Source: Magicicada septendecula
Lineage: Eukaryota > Arthropoda > Insecta > Hemiptera > Cicadidae
DNA length: 64,000 nucleotides
NCBI GenBank assembly: GCA_034769895.1
Contig: CM068373.1
Coordinates: 19,325,967-19,389,966, forward strand
Direction: 5' to 3'
Part shown: in pieces, positions 22,566-34,492 of the stretch
Layout of the letters: each line of letters opens with the position of its first letter
How positions within the stretch are numbered: position 1 is the stretch's first letter
The notes under the pieces: generated by a model
Told to the model about the DNA's origin: nothing
Database searches by the model: none
What the model saw: only the letters and a program-made list of their open reading frames with translations
Translations under genes and position numbers: made by a program

Positions 22566-23335
22566 ACAGCGTTCATCATCATCATAATAATCTTCACGGA
22601 TTAAACCAATGATGGTTTGTTCCGGTCTCAAATAGGCAAAGATTAGAGCTGGTCACTCCAGCGCTTCCTCGGACGTCTCACACCTCTCTGTCCCCTCGGC
22701 TTATAGTTTCAGAGTTGTTTGGAGGTGCGGCAGTCATCCATTCGGCAAAGATGTTCCCACCAATTCAGCCGGTACTGGGCGATCCTGTCGAGTATACTCA
22801 TAATATTCAGTTCCTGGCGTATATCTGTGTTTCTTCTATGATCATGGAGAGTATACCCTGCCACGTGCCTGAGAAATCTCATTTCAGACGATTGGAAGCG
22901 ACTGGCCTGGCCTTTCGTTAAAGTCCAATTCTCAGACCCATAAAGAAGTGTGGGAAGAGCCATCACCTTGTAGAATTTTAGGCGTATTCCTTTACCTTGC
23001 CAACTTAAGGGTTCGCCTAATGGTCCCGCACATAAAGTTGAACTTATGCAACTTATTCACAACGTCATTGCATGCAATATAAGACACACTGTAGCCCAGG
23101 TATTCAAAATTTGCTAAATTGTTCCAGGACTTGTTCCATCTATAACAAGTTTTCCCCCGTACGGGATTAGTTAACGAAAAGGCATCACCTTGGTCTTACG
23201 TGTGGATATCTGCAATCCAGAGTCTTTGCAGATTCGATTTAACAAATGTATCCTCATCTGCAATCTGTTTACCGAGTCCGACAGAGCAGCCTGATCGTCC
23301 GCAAACAACAAAGTGTTCCACCGGCGTCTACGTGG
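22566..23335 (-). pseudogene. LINE family B copy 1 with (ATG/CAT)n-type tail
   Basis: On the minus strand from 23335: LLFADDQAALSDSVNRLQMR with the catalytic FADD, SGLQISTRKTKVMPF, a stop, then KLHKFNFMCGTIRRTLK. LPTLLYGSENWTLTKGQASR and QYRLNWWEHLCRMDD complete the coding part. The 3' UTR holds GGTCACTCCAGCGCTTCCTC, and the tail is a GATGAT run at 22572-22586. The copy is 5'-truncated inside the RT palm. It is highly similar to 34458-35305. Confidence 0.9.
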
Positions 23336-23571
23336 ATGACCTTCATCACGGTGAGTCTATTGATACCCAGCGATAATGCTTTCTTCGGACTGCGGGCATG
23401 GCAGCAGCGATACAAGGCAAACGCAGACGTGTGGTTGGCTGAACGGCGAGCCAATCAGCACGTGACAAGTTAACAGAAATAATGTAGATCCATGTTTTTC
23501 GGTATTCAAGCCACTTATAGTATATAATTAGTAAAATAGTTTACCTTTTTCTTGTCCGTCTGGTGGCCTTT

Positions 23572-23849
23572 TTTCTATATTTCAATCGACGCGTTTCAGG
23601 GCATATGCCCCATCATCAGGATATCCCTTGTTGGGCAGTCGACTATAGCATGTCGTGGTGCGCACCGTCGATATCGTGTGTGTCTGAAATCTGGACATTT
23701 TATGTGTTTTTATGTTTGTATTATATTCATTGTTGTGTGTAGAATTGTGTGTGCAGTGTTTTTAATATTTTAACCATTGACGACCTTTAACAAGGGATAT
23801 CCTGATGATGGGGCATATGCCCTGAAACGCGTCGATTGAAATATAGAAA
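23572..23849. repeat. Perfect 61-bp inverted repeat flanking 156 bp
   Basis: Arms 23572-23632 and 23789-23849 match at all 61 positions. Each arm contains a hammerhead-like motif, on opposite strands. The 156-bp spacer has no recognised content. This is the organisation expected of a PLE terminal repeat plus its inverted partial copy. Confidence 0.95.
23796..23838 (+). ncRNA. Hammerhead-like motif H2
   Basis: Core CTGATGAT (23802-23809), stem II GGGGC/GCCCT with loop ATAT, GAAA (23824-23827), palindromic ACGCGT, predicted cleavage after 23833. Stem I is weak here: 3 bp (GAT with ATC). An exact mirror lies on the minus strand in the left arm, 23583-23625. Confidence 0.6.
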
Positions 23850-24966
23850 TAATGTAGTTTATAGAGCCAGACAACCACATATTGCAAAGTTTTGTAAACG
23901 CCTTTTGAATGTATGAGAAAGTGTTAAATTTAATATGTATTTTGTAAAAACGATACTTCACTTTAAGAAAAGAAATAAGCTGTATTCTACAGATAATATG
24001 AATAATTTTAAACGTCTACAATGATTTAGGCGAATATAACATTTAATACACAAGTTGAATAAACGTGTCATGTTTATAGTTCATTTAGTTATCCTGGTAA
24101 GAGTGTAGGTATAGAAAAAATATATATAAAAGTAAAATATTTTATTCTTTACAAAATATTAGTCTTTCTAAATTTCCTTGTCCGCTGTAAACACAAACAG
24201 ATGTTCTCTTATGTACTCCGTGCATCTCTCCAGGGACACAGGGGTCTCGAGCTCCGTTATTTTGCAGCGTTTGTCAAGCTCTAAAACAGTTTACGATTTC
24301 TTTTACTTAATACAAGTAACCTAATTCTTGTGTATTTTGTAAAATTTACGTTTTTATTACGTATTAAATCGAATGCATAACCACACAGGGTTTCATAAAT
24401 TCAAATTACGAATACACTGCAATGTACAGGGGTCGCATAGAATAAGTACTGTAGTCGGTTAAATCGTATATTAGAATGTTATCGGATTTAATAATGATAA
24501 TTACAAATTGCAGTATGTTGATTTAATACTGTTTATGACCAAAATAAATTAGTTATTATGTTTCTGTTGACTTTTTCACAAATTTTAAATAATTTTCCCT
24601 TACATATAATCTAATAGAAAAAATTTGTTATGAGTTATTTTGTCTGTTTAGTTTATAAGTTTTTTTTAAGTTTATAACAAACAATAAAATAACTTCCCTT
24701 TATGACGAATGTCAATCAAGATGGTGATGATCCAGTCTGGAAAACAGGTGTAAGTCGTTCCCTCAGGAAACACGTGTAGCTTCTCCTGATGTCCGGCGTT
24801 CAGGGTCGTTCTCGGGTTGAGCGATTTTATAAATTGTAGTTAATTAATTTTTCACAGTAATTTATTTTTGTGTGTGTATCGAGCTTGCAGAATAGATCCA
24901 GCAAACTTCAAGTGTTTTTTAATTCCTATACGGACAATCTTGTACTTTCCCGGATTAGCATTATAC

Positions 24967-25003
<37 letters not shown>

Positions 25004-25624
25004 TAAACATCAACTCGCGAAATTTCGGACTTGTGTTTGCACGCTTTCGTAGACCATGCGACTATACTCCAGCAGCACGCCCACACAGAGACTGTATTGG
25101 ACTGCCTTGAAATAAGAACTCAAATAAAATTTTTGCCTGTTTCTCAAACGTTGATTATGCACAACCCTTCTTTGCGTCTTAAGTTAAGATAAATTTATTC
25201 TTTTATAATATTGTCCGAGAGCAAACAAAACCAGTATAATTTTATTAATTTCTACAGGGTGACAAAATTTTCATTATTAAAAAACTCATATATTCCATTC
25301 TTTAGTTTAGAAATAAATACTGTCACTCTATAGGTCTTTTTATTAGGCGTATTCTGGTACAAATCTCATGTCAAAATTTTTATTTTCACAAAAGTTATAT
25401 ATTGTAAAATATTTTTTATAATTATTTTGTAACATAGTTACATATTGTCGCACTCGCCACATACCAACGCATATTTTTGCACTACTGTACAACATTAATT
25501 GTTTTTTTCTCTACTGTCTAAAATTTACTTCAAACTAACAATTGAACGTGTCTCTTATTTCCCATCGTACAATGTCCAAACCTGCAGGCTTTACTTATAC
25601 GAATGTTTATTTCAACATGCTATC
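23850..25624. other. AT-rich interval without a recognised gene
   Basis: Contains an (AT)n run at 24968-24997. No coding domain is seen. Confidence 0.4.
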
Positions 25625-25628
25625 ATAT

Positions 25629-26161
25629 TGTTACGATATCATCGAACATGCTACGTGTTTGTTGTGTGTGCTATTGCGGAGGAGCCGGCTACAATGAGTG
25701 TGTGCGTGCATATTGCTGCTAGTTTGATATGAAGGACAATCACGTGACACTTGTCACGGGTCCGTAGCCGAGATTGATCCAGATTTCACCAGTCCGCGCG
25801 CGCTGTATGCAAGGTCGCAATCAAATACATTCTGGTGTTTTCTAGTAGCGTTCTTGACATGTGTAGAATAGACTATTCTGGAATCTCAGCGAGGTATGAA
25901 TACAAGTAGGCTACTCAGCCACGTTTAGTTCAGTATTTGTGGCGATTGTTGTATTGTGGCGAAGTGTTATCTGTTTTGTAATTGTGGAGACTCGTGTTGA
26001 TATTATCATTGCGTATAAACAATTTTTATTCGATTTGTTGTTAGAGACGATCTTGTTGATTACAAACCGTTTAATTGTGATAATTAACACTGGTGATTAG
26101 TGACTTAATTGGTGTCTTGTATTTTGTTTTCCACCGTACCATACGACGATCAGTAGACCGT
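25629..26161 (+). mobile_element. Gypsy-like LTR, copy 4 (family ATAT)
   Basis: Starts TGTTACG at 25629 with ATAT to its left (25625-25628). It ends in the family's 3' block: TGATTAGTGACTTAATTGGT, then CCGTACCATACGACGATCAG and TAGACCGT near 26161. The final GTAACA and right-hand ATAT are missing, so the right boundary is diverged or cut. It is the only copy in plus orientation besides the one at 58439. Confidence 0.85.
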
Positions 26162-26164
26162 ACT

Positions 26165-26559
26165 CAGAGTTCCATTTACTAATTTATATGCATATTCTAC
26201 TTATTGCAATACTTTACATCAGTTAAGTACATTTCGAACACTTTCTTTTTCTAGAACAGACAAAACATGATGAAGAACCACATTTTATTTATTTTAATTT
26301 TTGTTTAAACTGATATAAGTGATTACGTAGGGGACGGCATACGAGTTACAGTAGACTTCCACGATGGAGACAGCAACAAATACAACAACAACAACAAATC
26401 GGTTGGAACAACCAGAGACATAATCTAATTGCCTTCTTTAATCATCTTAATCTAAGTAATACTGAATTCAACAATGGGTCCTCAGAAATTCATTAATCAG
26501 AAATTCAACAATGGGTAATTCAGTACAAATGCGCCGTCCAGTAGTTGAGAAGACTTAAA
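26165..26559. other. No recognised gene
   Basis: AT-rich with a short ACAACAACAA run near 26385. Confidence 0.4.
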
Positions 26560-26925
26560 GCACTGGAAATTCAGTGTTGTAGGAAGTTACTGAAATTAAG
26601 ATGGATTGACAAAGTTATTAATTATGAGATTTGAGTAGAGTTGGAGGAAAAAGGTTTTGGTGAAACATTATGAAGAGAAGAGTTGAACTTATTAGCCATA
26701 TTATGCGTTACGCAAAATTGATGAAAACAATAATAGAAGGTTACACTGAAGGGAAAAGGGGAAGAGGAATACCGAGACTCCAATATGTAAAACAGATTAT
26801 TATTATTGACGTTAAGTTGTAATTCCTACGAACGAAAAGCACAGAGAAGATTGGTGTTGAGAACTGCTACAAACCAATCTGCGAAATGCTAACTAAAGAG
26901 GAAGAGACATTTATTATTACATAAA
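26560..26925 (+). pseudogene. LINE C-terminal remnant (family F)
   Basis: The plus strand reads RWIDKVINYEI, a stop, VELEEKGFGE, then RRVELISHIMRYAKLMKTII and EGKRGRGIPRLQYVKQI. This is the W.DKV.NEEVL...R..LIGHI.RH..LL..IIEG...GKRGRGRPR signature of LINE C termini. Frameshifted and 5'-truncated. Confidence 0.75.
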
Positions 26926-26929
26926 TTTT

Positions 26930-27180
26930 GATATTAGATTATTTTTCAACTAGGCCTATAGAAAAGCGTACAAAATCACGATTACTAGACTATTTCTTTA
27001 GTCACATAACAATTGTAGAGCTCAAAATCATACAATAAAGGCTACAAATTCGAAACATTCGGATTCGAGTTGAAATTCCTTTTAGTCTGACTAGATTTTG
27101 TTCACAATTTTTTTAATATATGTACTATTCTGCGTCAATAACGTATACAAACCGAACGGAGTTAATGGTTTTCAGTTGTT
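26930..27180. other. No recognised gene
   Basis: Short AT-rich interval. Confidence 0.3.
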
Positions 27181-27875
27181 CATCTTGTTATTTGAATTAG
27201 CAGTCTCTGTAATTCCACCTTTGTCGTTTTTACTTGCTAAACTGCTAAACGTCATGTTCCGGACGAGGCCTTTCAGTGTTTTCACCACTTTCAAGTCCGA
27301 AACCACGACCTAGATGTCTTTTAAACAAGTCTTTGTTTATTATATTTAATTTTCAATAAAGGTATCTAATTTCTAATTTTATCCACAATTTCTCACTAAA
27401 CTTTTTACTTTAGTTGCTACCTAACAATTATTATTTATCTTAAGTTTTGCATAGTTTGGTATTATGTCCCTAAGCATGCATTGTTTGTTGAACCATATTT
27501 TGCTAAGAGTTTTCTTTAATTTTCCTTTACTTTTTTAAATGTTAGTCTTACCTTACGTAACTTATTGCTACTTTCCACGTGCAACACGCTGTCATTTTTC
27601 ATCTTGTTATTTGAATTAGCAGTGTCTGTAACTTCAACTTTGACGTGTTTACCTGCTAAACTGCTAAATGTCATGTTCTGGACGAGGCCTTTTAGTGTTT
27701 CCTCGTCCTAAACCACGACACCCTGACATCGTTTTGTTATTCTACAAGTCGTGGTTTTACAAGAATAACCAGTCCGTGGCAGCGTCGTGGTTTAGGACTT
27801 GAAAATGGTAGAAACACTGAAAGGCCTCGTCCAGAACATGACATTTAGCAGTTTAGCAAGTGAAAACGACAAAGT
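27181..27875. repeat. Tandem-plus-inverted terminal repeats of a PLE-like element
   Basis: CATCTTGTTATTTGAATTAG occurs at about 27182 and again at about 27600, followed both times by TTGCTAAACTGCTAAA/GTCATGTTC..GGACGAGGCC. The second copy (27636-27700) is then mirrored at 27811-27875. A direct copy followed by an inverted copy is the usual arrangement of Penelope terminal repeats. The CACTGAAAGGCCTCGTCC blocks sit where other families have the hammerhead core, but lack an intact core and GAAA. Confidence 0.7.
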
Positions 27876-27879
27876 TGGT

Positions 27880-28515
27880 TTTTCAGTTGGTTTAGATGCG
27901 AAGGTAGTTTAATTACCGAAAGCGGTAGCGTACTTTTACAATAATGTGTACCTATGTCACAAACTATAAGACATTACGATTACTGCAAACACCATTTCTG
28001 ATACCAATAATGTGAATCGTTGTAAGTGATATTCTTGGTATAATTAGAGCTCAGTGAGAGAAAACGCTGCCAAAAGTAACACTATCAACACCGTCTGCAC
28101 AAATTCATTATCACTGCAGGTGTAATGACGCCACAACCCGCTGATTATCCAGCTGTGAGACCGTAAAGGTGATTGCAGTGTGTGTAACTAACACTGAACA
28201 AGTGTGAGTGGAATGGAATGGGCGCGAACAAGATGGTATCATTGAATAGTTAATGGAGAAGTGACTATGGATTACAGTCCCTGCTTCAATTATTAGGCCA
28301 AAGAAAACGTAACTGTTTTTGTCTGTGGAATTGGGTTTGCGGAGTCCACATCTTGTGGATACGGGTTTGGCAATCCCTAGCTGGATTCTCACTTTGATTC
28401 AACTTGTCTTGGGTGAGATCTGTCTAGTCTCTCTTGACTGCCCCTTGTACGTTTCTGACCCCGACGCTATTAAAGTAATCGAGGGCTAGGGTGTCTTCCT
28501 TTATCAATTCTAACT
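27880..28515. other. No recognised gene
   Basis: The minus-strand frame at 28111-28392 has no recognisable domain. Confidence 0.4.
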
Positions 28516-28945
28516 TCTTAATTTTGGGTGGCTTAGGAACATAGAGTGCTCACTGATGCCGATAGGTGAGCACTGGAAATACTAAGAAACGTTCAGTATG
28601 ACATTCGGTAACTGATACAAAGCCACCAAATCTTATCTCAGAAAGAGAAGGGTGAGAGCGAATCTCCTGCGCCCCAAACAGGGGCTTTCCGGCTAAGGTA
28701 CGGTAACCCTGACAGAAGAGTCTCTGGTCCTCCTGGTAGGGGGTTGTGCAACAGCCCAGCAACCTGTTCATGTAAAACTTTGAAATACTTGTAGTATCCA
28801 AAGCAGCCTTGCAGTAAGGTCTGGAAACTGTGGCAGTGGGACCCTGGCAAACTATAAAGCCATTGTTAGAAGAGACGTGGGTGTCGGTGCCGGGACAGGT
28901 TTATATAACCTAAATATTGAAGAGGATAAGAAGAAGAATTTGTTT
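28516..28945 (+). mobile_element. LINE-derived deletion product with family A 3' end
   Basis: The left part contains TGGTCCTCCTGGTAGGGGGT and CAACCTGTTCATGTAAAAC, a block I recognise from 5' regions of RTE-like insect LINEs. The right part (28855-28945) matches the 3' end of the LINE copies at 17003 and 40100: AACTATAAAGCCATTG, GAAGAGACGTGGGT, the hairpin AGGTTTATATAACCT (28897-28911) and a GAAGA tail. The coding middle is absent. Confidence 0.6.
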
Positions 28946-28949
28946 AAAT

Positions 28950-29588
28950 TACATACCTGTTATATAGTGTTAATTTAACATTATATTTATTAGGAAAACA
29001 ACTTTTTTATGCCTACGACGTATGTTGGCAACACTGAGATTGTTTACACCCTTTGTTAGGTATTACACAACATTGCAGTTGGCTGTGTGATTCTTACCTC
29101 ATAGTAGTCTCACAGTAGGTATTAAGTCGGTTTGAAATTTCTGTGTTGTACCAATGTAAAAACCACGACTGAAATTAATTAATAACGCCTGTTAATAAAT
29201 CTAAGAACTTCTAACAAAAATGCGTATTAAAGACAAAATGTAATTTAGTATGTTCTTTAAGAGCGTTTTGAATTATATAACGCAGCCTTGAAGATGTATA
29301 TACGTTTCTACAAAAAGTTTTGAGAAAAGTTTTGCAATTTCACAAGTCCGCGGGGCGCAAGCCTCTCTTTATTACAATACACCAAAAACCAATTCAAGTA
29401 TAAAACACGTATTTTTATATGTTGTCTAAGTTAGACACAAAACTTATTTTTTCATAAAAAGTAAGATAAATTGAAGACTGTATTATACAAACGTGTCAAA
29501 GAAAAAATGTCTAAGAATTTTTTCTTGTTATTTTAACTAACACTAATTAAAACATTGTAATTTGAATGCGACTGTCGAAAGTTGTTTA
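28950..29588. other. No recognised gene
   Basis: AT-rich, nothing recognised. Confidence 0.4.
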
Positions 29589-29592
29589 ATAT

Positions 29593-30143
29593 TGTTTCTA
29601 CGGTCTACTGATCGCCGTATGGTACAGTGGAGAACAAAATACAAGACACCAATTAAGTCACTAATCACCAGCTTTAATTATCACAATTAAACAGTTTGTA
29701 ATCAACAAGATGGTCACTTACAAACTAATCAAATAAAAATTGTTCACACGAAATAATAATGTCAATTAATAGAATCTCGCACAATTATAAAACGCATAAC
29801 ACTTCGTCACAATACTTCGAACCGCACTGGAATAAATCGCAACTCAAACTAAACTGACCGTCGCTGAATGCCTATATTTATACCCCACTGACATCCCAGA
29901 ATAATCTGTCACTTTGGATGACTTGTTAAACAAACAGGCGCTCTTGAGAATCCACTAGAAACAGTGTCCTTGAACACACTGCGCTGACCGGTACGGTCTG
30001 GAATAGACTAGATAGTTGACGCGTAATTGTCTTTCACCGCAACGTAGCAGCAATATGTACGCACACACACACATTACAGCTGAAATAGTCGAGACACTTG
30101 TAGAACGTTCCGTGTTACGTAACACTTTTCCGCATTACGTAAC
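29593..30143 (-). mobile_element. Solo LTR of a Gypsy-like element, copy 3, with ATAT duplication
   Basis: Runs from TGTTTCTACGGTCTACTG (29593) to CGTAACA (30143), flanked by ATAT at 29589-29592 and 30144-30147. Colinear with 9817-10360 over the promoter half, including TATAAATA on the minus strand near 29880. The distal U3 half (29900-30090) is diverged, with only scattered matches. Confidence 0.92.
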
Positions 30144-30147
30144 AATA

Positions 30148-30847
30148 TAATCCAAAACACTGACTATCATTCAGTTATGTAACGTAAATTTTACTAAATT
30201 AAAATTACAAATTGCTTTTACTCTCAGTCTTCCTTTGCCGGTCTCCTTTGCTTATACCATATGTATCATCTTTTCTTTCTAAAAATTTAACAGTTATTTG
30301 TCTAGCTCTTATCCTTTTCGTATTTTTATCAATTTTTATATCCCTCCAATTTCTTGTCACCGGTCTTGTCTTATAAGGCCTAGCAGTGTGAAGAGTTGCT
30401 TAAAAGAATCAAGGAAAGTAGAATAATTGTACGGGTTTTAAAAGGATTGGTCAGATTCTAAGGGCAAAGGACTATTATCCATTTTTGAAGACACGTTGGA
30501 AAGAAGACAAGGGCAGAGGAATGACAAGAATGATGCTTCTGGATGGCACACATTATGGGGTGTAGAGTGTAGAAATGAGGTTCATCCTTGGAATCAATTA
30601 TGGAGATGGCTGTTAGGATCATCAGATCCTGTCACACGGCAGAATACCTTGCGTCACCATATACTGATCCCACATCCACTGTTTATAAAACACAAAACTG
30701 TAAACCGTTTACATTAGGATTATAATTAAATATCCATATAATTTTTAAGATGTTCCAAAATTGCCGGGAAATAATTGCCTTTAAGGTGGACTACAAGTGT
30801 TAATATTTGTTTTCTAGTACACAAAAAAAATATTTTACACAATGAAC
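30148..30847. other. Possible LINE relics, otherwise unassigned
   Basis: The plus strand at 30480-30545 reads KTKGRGMTRMMLLDGTH, similar to the GKRGRGR.RMMLLD ending of some LINEs. The minus strand at 30208-30382 has a basic frame (RNWRDIKIDKNTKRIRARQI). Neither is enough to name an element. Confidence 0.35.
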
Positions 30848-31545
30848 ATGTCATTTATCTTTTCCTGATGGTTCATATCCGTTTCGGATGTTTGATATCA
30901 TACCGACTATTTTAACTTTCTGTACTGCACGGAATAAGTCAGTTTCATTCATGTCAAACCAGGTCCTTAAATTTCTCAGCCATGATATTCTCGGTGGACC
31001 AATTTCTCTCTTTCCAAGTCCTTTTTGCTGTAGTATGGACTGTAATAAGTAAAATCTCTGTTCATTACTCATTAGATGTCCCAGATACTGAAGTTTTCAT
31101 ATCTTCACTGTGTTAGTAACTTACCTTTCTTTCTTCATCTTTCTAAGAACTTCAACATTAGTTATATCCATGAAATGCACAGTATTCTACGGTAAAGCCA
31201 CATTTCGAAAGATTCCAATTTTTTAGTTGTGTCTTTAGTCAAAGTCCAAGATTCTACACCGTAGAAGAGGACCGAGAATACGTAACAGCGTAAAAGTCTC
31301 ATCTTTGTGTTTATTGTTAAATCGTGACTTTTGAATAAAATGCTCATTCTAGTGTACTCTTGCCTTTCCAATTCTGCTCTTTATTTCTTGAGAGTGGTCC
31401 CATTGTTCACTGACTATACTACCAAGATATGTAAATTTGCTTACACGTTCAACTGGCCTTTGGTTTATATTAAGGGTGCAATTTGTGAACTTGTTCTTAG
31501 AAAAAACTTTATAAAAACGAGAATTTTTGTGAAAAAATGACAAAA
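30848..31545 (-). pseudogene. LINE C-terminal fragment (family G)
   Basis: On the minus strand from 31545: NKFTNCTLNINQRPVERVSK, FTYLGSIVSEQWDHSQEIKS, then in another frame LLRCYVFSVLFYGVESWTLT and LESFEMWLYRRILCISWI. The C terminus is GHLMSNEQRFYLLQSI, KREIGPPRISWLRNLRTWF and a final basic GYEPSGKDK. The blocks match the end of Dong/RTE-like LINE proteins. The 3' end lies near 30830 beside an A-run on that strand. At least two frameshifts. Confidence 0.82.
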
Positions 31546-31585
31546 ATGTCTTATTTAATTTATAAAAATAGAAATGATTTCTTTT

Positions 31586-31640
31586 GGACAGGCATATCCC
31601 CCGGACAGGAATATCCCCCGGACAGGAATATCCCCCGTTC
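31586..31640. repeat. Three tandem copies of a 17-bp unit
   Basis: GGACAGGAATATCCCCC is repeated three times (the first with GGCATA). A (TCTG)5 run follows at 31696-31715. Confidence 0.9.
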
Positions 31641-31719
31641 TATATTGAACAAGGAAGCGAGTTCTTAGGGTTTAACTCGACCGTTTGGCTTTTATCTGTC
31701 TGTCTGTCTGTCTGACTAA

Positions 31720-32455
31720 TTGGGGTAAGTTTTACGATAACTTTTGAACGCATCAACCGATTTTCGTTGGCACACATTTCCATACTTTACCCTACAGAAT
31801 CTTGTTGATTTTAAGACCGATCACCCCAAAAATAGGACGGTGAAAAATTGTGAAAAAATCGCAAAATCCCATGTAAGGTATCAAATTAAAGGAAATTTAA
31901 ACCACAATCTGAATATAGATTTTCCACATTTTGAAAATTTTGAAAGTTTTTGAACGTTGGCGAAATGTTTGATAAAATCACAAAAATTTATGTGGCATAT
32001 TAAGTTAAAGCAATTTTGATTAAAATCTAAATGTAATGTTAAGTTTTAAAATTTCAAAATATTTGGACTTTAAGAACTAGTAAAGAGATCACAATTTTTT
32101 TGAAGTGTAAATCCGACTGGGTGTCAGAAATCCGAATGTTCCTAAGTGTTTGCCTTTATTGTGTGGATGTGTGCTCTACAGTCTGTTATGTTACTAAACA
32201 AATATTAAAGTAATCGCGATGTATGTAATTTCCCCGCGATTGGAAAGTTGTCTAATAACGAAATTTATGTAATATTAAATGTAGTTCGTTGGGAATTGTG
32301 CGCGAGTTCTGCAGCTATGTGAGCATAGGCCTACTAGTTAGTCATAATGAGACAAATAGGCCTATATTTAAATCCTTAAATTTTTAGTGACCGTCAATCA
32401 GTGAATGTTTTAGTGGATGGTTAGTGAGGATCGGTCAATAATACAACTTTTAGTT
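31720..32455. other. No recognised gene
   Basis: AT-rich; the frames here carry no domain. Confidence 0.4.
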
Positions 32456-32460
32456 ATTTT

Positions 32461-32500
32461 GCGTCGACGTTTCGACAATATTTATTGTCATCTTCAGGAC
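32461..32500 (-). ncRNA. Hammerhead-like motif H4
   Basis: On the minus strand: GGTC, core CTGAAGAT, a perfect 6-bp stem II GACAAT/ATTGTC with loop AAAT, GAAA, then CGTC and GAC. Stem I is 3 bp. It stands alone; no PLE coding sequence is visible nearby. Confidence 0.55.
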
Positions 32501-32504
32501 CTGT

Positions 32505-33299
32505 GTATGAAATACAATAGAAATATCAAACATAACGAGACAATTAAATATTTGGGTGAACGTGTTGGTGATGTGAGTGTGTGCGTGCGTATGTATGTAT
32601 CATTTTTTTATGTGAAGACTTATGATAGTTTGTTTACATCTTCAAATTATCTTTAAGAAAGCAAGCAAATTATAGTATGAGAGAACTTAATTTATACAGT
32701 ATTATAATTTAAATTACTAAATATAATGTTATTTTAATTAATTAAACAAACAGTAACCAACAATTGGATATTAGATTGGTACAAAAATTGTTTATACCTA
32801 CGACAGTCAACATATAGCAAAGTAATATATTACCTATAACTAAACCAGATTAGGGGATGTTCACTACGTAATTCTTAAAAGTTATTTTTACCATGTTTCA
32901 CTCCCTACTGGTGTTAGCAAACAATCATAATTTAGAAACATACAATTTACACAATATTGTAAAACATTACGACTTAAATCAGATAGTTGACAAAGGTTAC
33001 ACACAAACGTTTCTGGTAAATTTTACTAACAGGTAAACTTGGATAATACGGTAATTGTAATCATATTGTAAAATATAGTCAAGAGTACTATAGAATCAAG
33101 AGTCCGATGTACAAACACACAATACTCTACGAAGGTATAAATATCATTAATGGTGGCAGTTGGAGGGTGATTTTGTAATTTTTTAAAAATTAACTTTCTG
33201 ATATTGAATAAACTACTTCATTTGGAAGGATAAGATACCTTAGTAATTGCATATAATGACTAAAGAAAAGTTGCGTATAATTACTGAAGAAAAGTGTAA
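32505..33299. other. No recognised gene
   Basis: AT-rich; the part from about 33100 may be the diverged start of the element Z copy that follows. Confidence 0.4.
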
Positions 33300-33868
33300 A
33301 TCTCGAAAATGGGGTTGTTCGGTTAAGGGGGAGGGGTAGTTTACTTGCATTGTTTTGTATTTTAACAAGAGTAAAATAATTAATTTTGATAAATAAGCGC
33401 CCCGAAAATAAAGTCATATTAATCAAATGTAAAATGCTAAATGAGATGTCTACAAATGGAAAGGGTAGTTGTAGGTTGAGGGGTGATTTTTTGAAATTTT
33501 CTTTGCTGATATCAAGTAAAGTACGAGTATTTAATTTTGAAGGATAAGATACCTTAGCAATTACATATGATAAAACTGTTTCTCTATGAAAGCGTAAATA
33601 TCATTAATGGTGGTAATCGGTTGAGGGGGAGGGATGATTATCTGCGTAGTTCAGTTTCGTTATAAGAATAAAGTACCTAATTTTTATAGATAAAGTGACT
33701 CGAAAATAACATTATATTAAATGACTACCCCATAATAACAAAAATATCCATAAATAGTGAAAATAGTTTGAGGGTGGGGAGTATTTTTTTTAGAAATTAT
33801 CGAATCGAATTCAAGTAAATGATTTTAAACATAAATCTTAGAATATGGAAGTCATGTATGGTTATCCA
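33300..33868 (+). mobile_element. Element Z copy 2 (5'-eroded)
   Basis: Shares GGTTAAGGGGGAGGGGTAGT and TTTTAACAAGAGTAAA with the other copies. It ends CTTAGAATATGGAAGTCATG plus the hairpin GTATGG-TTAT-CCATAC and CGATTTTTTTT. A clear left end is not seen. Confidence 0.6.
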
Positions 33869-33869
33869 T

Positions 33870-34188
33870 ACCGATTTTTTTTAATAACAGTAGCTCTACG
33901 ATTGATAGTAATCATAGGAGGTATAGTGACGATATTATTATGTTCAGCAGAAATATATTTTTAGCATTGTGATTTAATTGAAGATTGTTATACGTTTTTA
34001 TCGCCTTTGTTAAAAGAACGGTCCGCCAATATTCTCCTGAATTTTCTCCTGGTTTACAACAATTAATGACCTAAGAACCAATAAATCAATGCCTGCCTTT
34101 CCAACTACGTACTCCACACTCGTAAATCTGCTGAGTGTGTGACAAATTGACAGTTGGCTTATATATAAAGAAACCAGCTAAATGATGA

Positions 34189-34232
<44 letters not shown>

Positions 34233-34455
34233 GGGAGAGAGAGAGAGAGAGCGAGCAAGAAGAGGTGAGATTTGAAAAGAGAAATACAAAGCTAGGAAGA
34301 ATAAATCTAGGCTACATGATATTGACTAAGTTAGAATATGAGACTGCTACAGCTAGACTTTCACAGTTCAAAGGCTATTATAATTTTTATACAGTACACA
34401 CGGAATTACTAAATTTTGCTTATAAAATTTTAAAATTTTGCTTTGTTATTTTTAA
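33870..34455. repeat. Non-coding interval with (GT)n(GA)n at 34188-34254
   Basis: A GT run followed directly by GA/GGGA repeats. Otherwise nothing recognised. Confidence 0.7.
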
Positions 34456-34457
34456 AT

Positions 34458-34459
34458 GG

Positions 34460-34492
<33 letters not shown>

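Noticed and set aside
27640-27860. Hammerhead-like motifs in the 27.2-27.9 kb repeats
   Set aside because: CTGAAAGG replaces the core and GAAA is missing after the stem; I keep it only as a relic of a terminal repeat.
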